Shown here: positions 61,388 to 64,000 of the stretch, one piece after another
How the letters are laid out: every line of letters begins with the position of its first letter
Numbering within the stretch: position 1 is the stretch's first letter
Assembly (NCBI GenBank): GCA_030584005.1
Contig: CP129486.1
Span: forward strand, 1,677,556-1,741,555
Length of the DNA stretch: 64,000 nt
Direction: 5' to 3'
DNA from: Bdellovibrionota bacterium
Lineage (GTDB): Bacteria; Bdellovibrionota_C; UBA2361; JAFLCA01
Program-made: the position numbers and the translations under genes
Notes under the pieces: model-generated
Told to the model about the DNA's origin: nothing
Seen by the model: the letters and a program-made list of their open reading frames with translations, nothing else
Database searches by the model: none

Positions 61388-62655
61388 GCACGCCACGCGC
61401 TATTGAACACCCGCTTCTGAGACGATCGCGCTTTCTCTTTGTGGTGCCCCGCTTTGGCGATGAAATCGGCGGCGGAGCGGAGACTCTCGTTGGATGTCTT
61501 GCAAAAGCGCTCTCCCAACATGGCATCGAGGTGGAAGTATGGGCGACCTGTGCCCAAGATCACCGTACCTGGCAGAATGCATATCCGGCGGGGCGCAATA
61601 GCGCTCATGGAGTCCCCGTAGAGCGCTTCACCGTTGATTCGAGGAACCTAGACCTTTGGGTGCCGCTCCAACTGCGAATCGCCGATGGTGTCGCCCTTAC
61701 GATTGATGAAGAGCTTACCTGGATGGAGCAGTTCGTGAATTCCCAGGCGCTCTACGCGGCACTACAGGATCGCGGAGCGGGGTTTGACGCAATCTTTTTT
61801 GCCCCCTACATGTTTGCAACTACCTTCTGGGGCGCGCAAATCCATCCGCAACGATCCTATTTGATACCCTGTCTTCACAACGAACCTTACGCTTACTTGC
61901 AGCTGATGCGAGTGCTGTTTCGCACGGTGCGGGGATGCATCTTCAACGCGGCGGCCGAAAGGGTGTTGGCCGAGCGCATCTATGGACCGCTGCGAGGGGC
62001 CGAAGTCGGTATGGGGTTCCACGCCGAGTGCCAAGTGGTGAGCGAGGGCCGTCCGCTTGCTGCACCATATCTCCTGTACCTAGGGAGGAAGGAAGGGGGG
62101 AAGAACCTACCCCTCCTCGCGCGCTACTTCCTGGCGGCCAAGGATGGCGGGCTACTCCCGGGGGATCTTCGCCTGGTGATCCTAGGAGGGGGATCGCTCG
62201 ATGACTGTGGGCTGGGGTACCTGCGGACACGCGATGATATCGTCGACGTGCCTCAAGCGCCCGAGGAAGATAAGCGTCGTTATATTGAGCATGCGATCGC
62301 GCTTTGCCAGCCTTCACTCAACGAATCATTCTCGATTGTGCTGATGGAGGCGTGGCTGCGCGGCACCCCAGTGCTTGTGCATGGGGATTGCGCCGTTACT
62401 ACGGAGCATGTCGCTGCATCTTGCGGCGGCGCTTACTTCCGTAATTTTGCTGAATTTGTGGGGGCAGTGCTGACCCTTTCCGAGGATGGCGCTCTGCGCT
62501 CTGCGCTTGGCCAGAGGGGCCGGCAGTATGTGGTGACCAAGTATTCCTGGGATGCCGTACTCGATCGTTTTGCAGGCTTTATGCTGGCGGAGCTCTCTGC
62601 GCCATCGAGCGCCATGAACGAGGCTGCCAAGGAAACGCTGGCCGGGGAACTTTGA
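61384..62655 (+). CDS. Glycosyltransferase family 4 (GT-B), last of cluster
   Basis: 423 aa from the ATG overlapping the preceding stop (ATGA). FVVPRFGDEIGGGAETLVGCL is a glycine-rich N-terminal motif of GT4 enzymes. YLLYLGRKEGGKNLPLLARY is the donor domain start, and CQPSLNESFSIVLMEAWLRG with TPVLVHG carries the ES-x6-E signature. It completes the coupled glycan operon and is followed by ligA 6 bp later. Confidence 0.88.
   Translation: MSTPRAIEHPLLRRSRFLFVVPRFGDEIGGGAETLVGCLAKALSQHGIEVEVWATCAQDHRTWQNAYPAGRNSAHGVPVERFTVDSRNLDLWVPLQLRIADGVALTIDEELTWMEQFVNSQALYAALQDRGAGFDAIFFAPYMFATTFWGAQIHPQRSYLIPCLHNEPYAYLQLMRVLFRTVRGCIFNAAAERVLAERIYGPLRGAEVGMGFHAECQVVSEGRPLAAPYLLYLGRKEGGKNLPLLARYFLAAKDGGLLPGDLRLVILGGGSLDDCGLGYLRTRDDIVDVPQAPEEDKRRYIEHAIALCQPSLNESFSIVLMEAWLRGTPVLVHGDCAVTTEHVAASCGGAYFRNFAEFVGAVLTLSEDGALRSALGQRGRQYVVTKYSWDAVLDRFAGFMLAELSAPSSAMNEAAKETLAGEL

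Positions 62656-64000
<1,345 letters not shown>

Overview
This is a chromosomal window from a Gram-negative bacterium, roughly 55% G+C by eye. Outer-membrane biogenesis genes (lpxD, an apolipoprotein N-acyltransferase homologue, several lipoprotein signal peptides) and tatA/B-tatC show a double membrane. The combinations ftsE-ftsX-envC-ctpA, carD-ispD and a DUF1844 gene beside an HtrA protease suggest a lineage of deltaproteobacterial grade. That placement is inference; there is no rRNA gene to settle it.

Layout. 1-7.3 kb: a solute-binding/VWA lipoprotein coupled to lpxD, a degenerate HDOD-like gene, an exported subtilase, and tatC with tatA/B. 7.4-10.6 kb: a methyltransferase, then a REP-associated tyrosine transposase (RAYT) lying between inverted sets of GGACACCC repeats, directly upstream of the division cluster. 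10.6-26 kb: murC-murB-ftsQ-ftsA-ftsZ, one gene encoding two fused D-Ala-D-Ala ligases, surE, ftsE-ftsX, an EnvC-type activator and ctpA. 26.5-34 kb: tRNA-Val, rpmI-rplT without infC, rimI, pyrD, carD, ispD, a GT-C membrane protein, a lipoprotein and a PhnP-like hydrolase. 34-39.7 kb: DUF1844, HtrA, an ECF-like sigma factor, a di-haem cytochrome c lipoprotein and a PQQ-dependent sugar dehydrogenase.

40-45 kb holds an unusual coupled cassette: a membrane-anchored HEFGH metallopeptidase-like protein, an Lnt homologue with an extra C-terminal domain, and an HTTM membrane protein. It is followed by an exported cysteine-rich protein ending in an acyl-carrier-protein-like domain. 45-54 kb is an accessory region of exported orphans between two near-identical 520-bp IS91-family transposase remnants. 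Three copies of a TGTCC-N5-GGACA palindrome lie in front of a DUF6502 gene, a beta-helix-like gene and an exported Cys-rich gene, suggesting a small local regulon.

54-64 kb returns to core functions (rsmA, tsaD, a small HTH protein), then a coupled glycan cluster (methyltransferase, CBM9-like protein, three glycosyltransferases), and ends inside ligA. Intergenic gaps over much of the window carry mosaics of short palindromic repeats. Several families can be recognised: the TTAAATGGGC hairpin with its GACTTCTAG flank, the GGGATACGCTGAA hairpin, and a GTGAAAAAGTCC hairpin.
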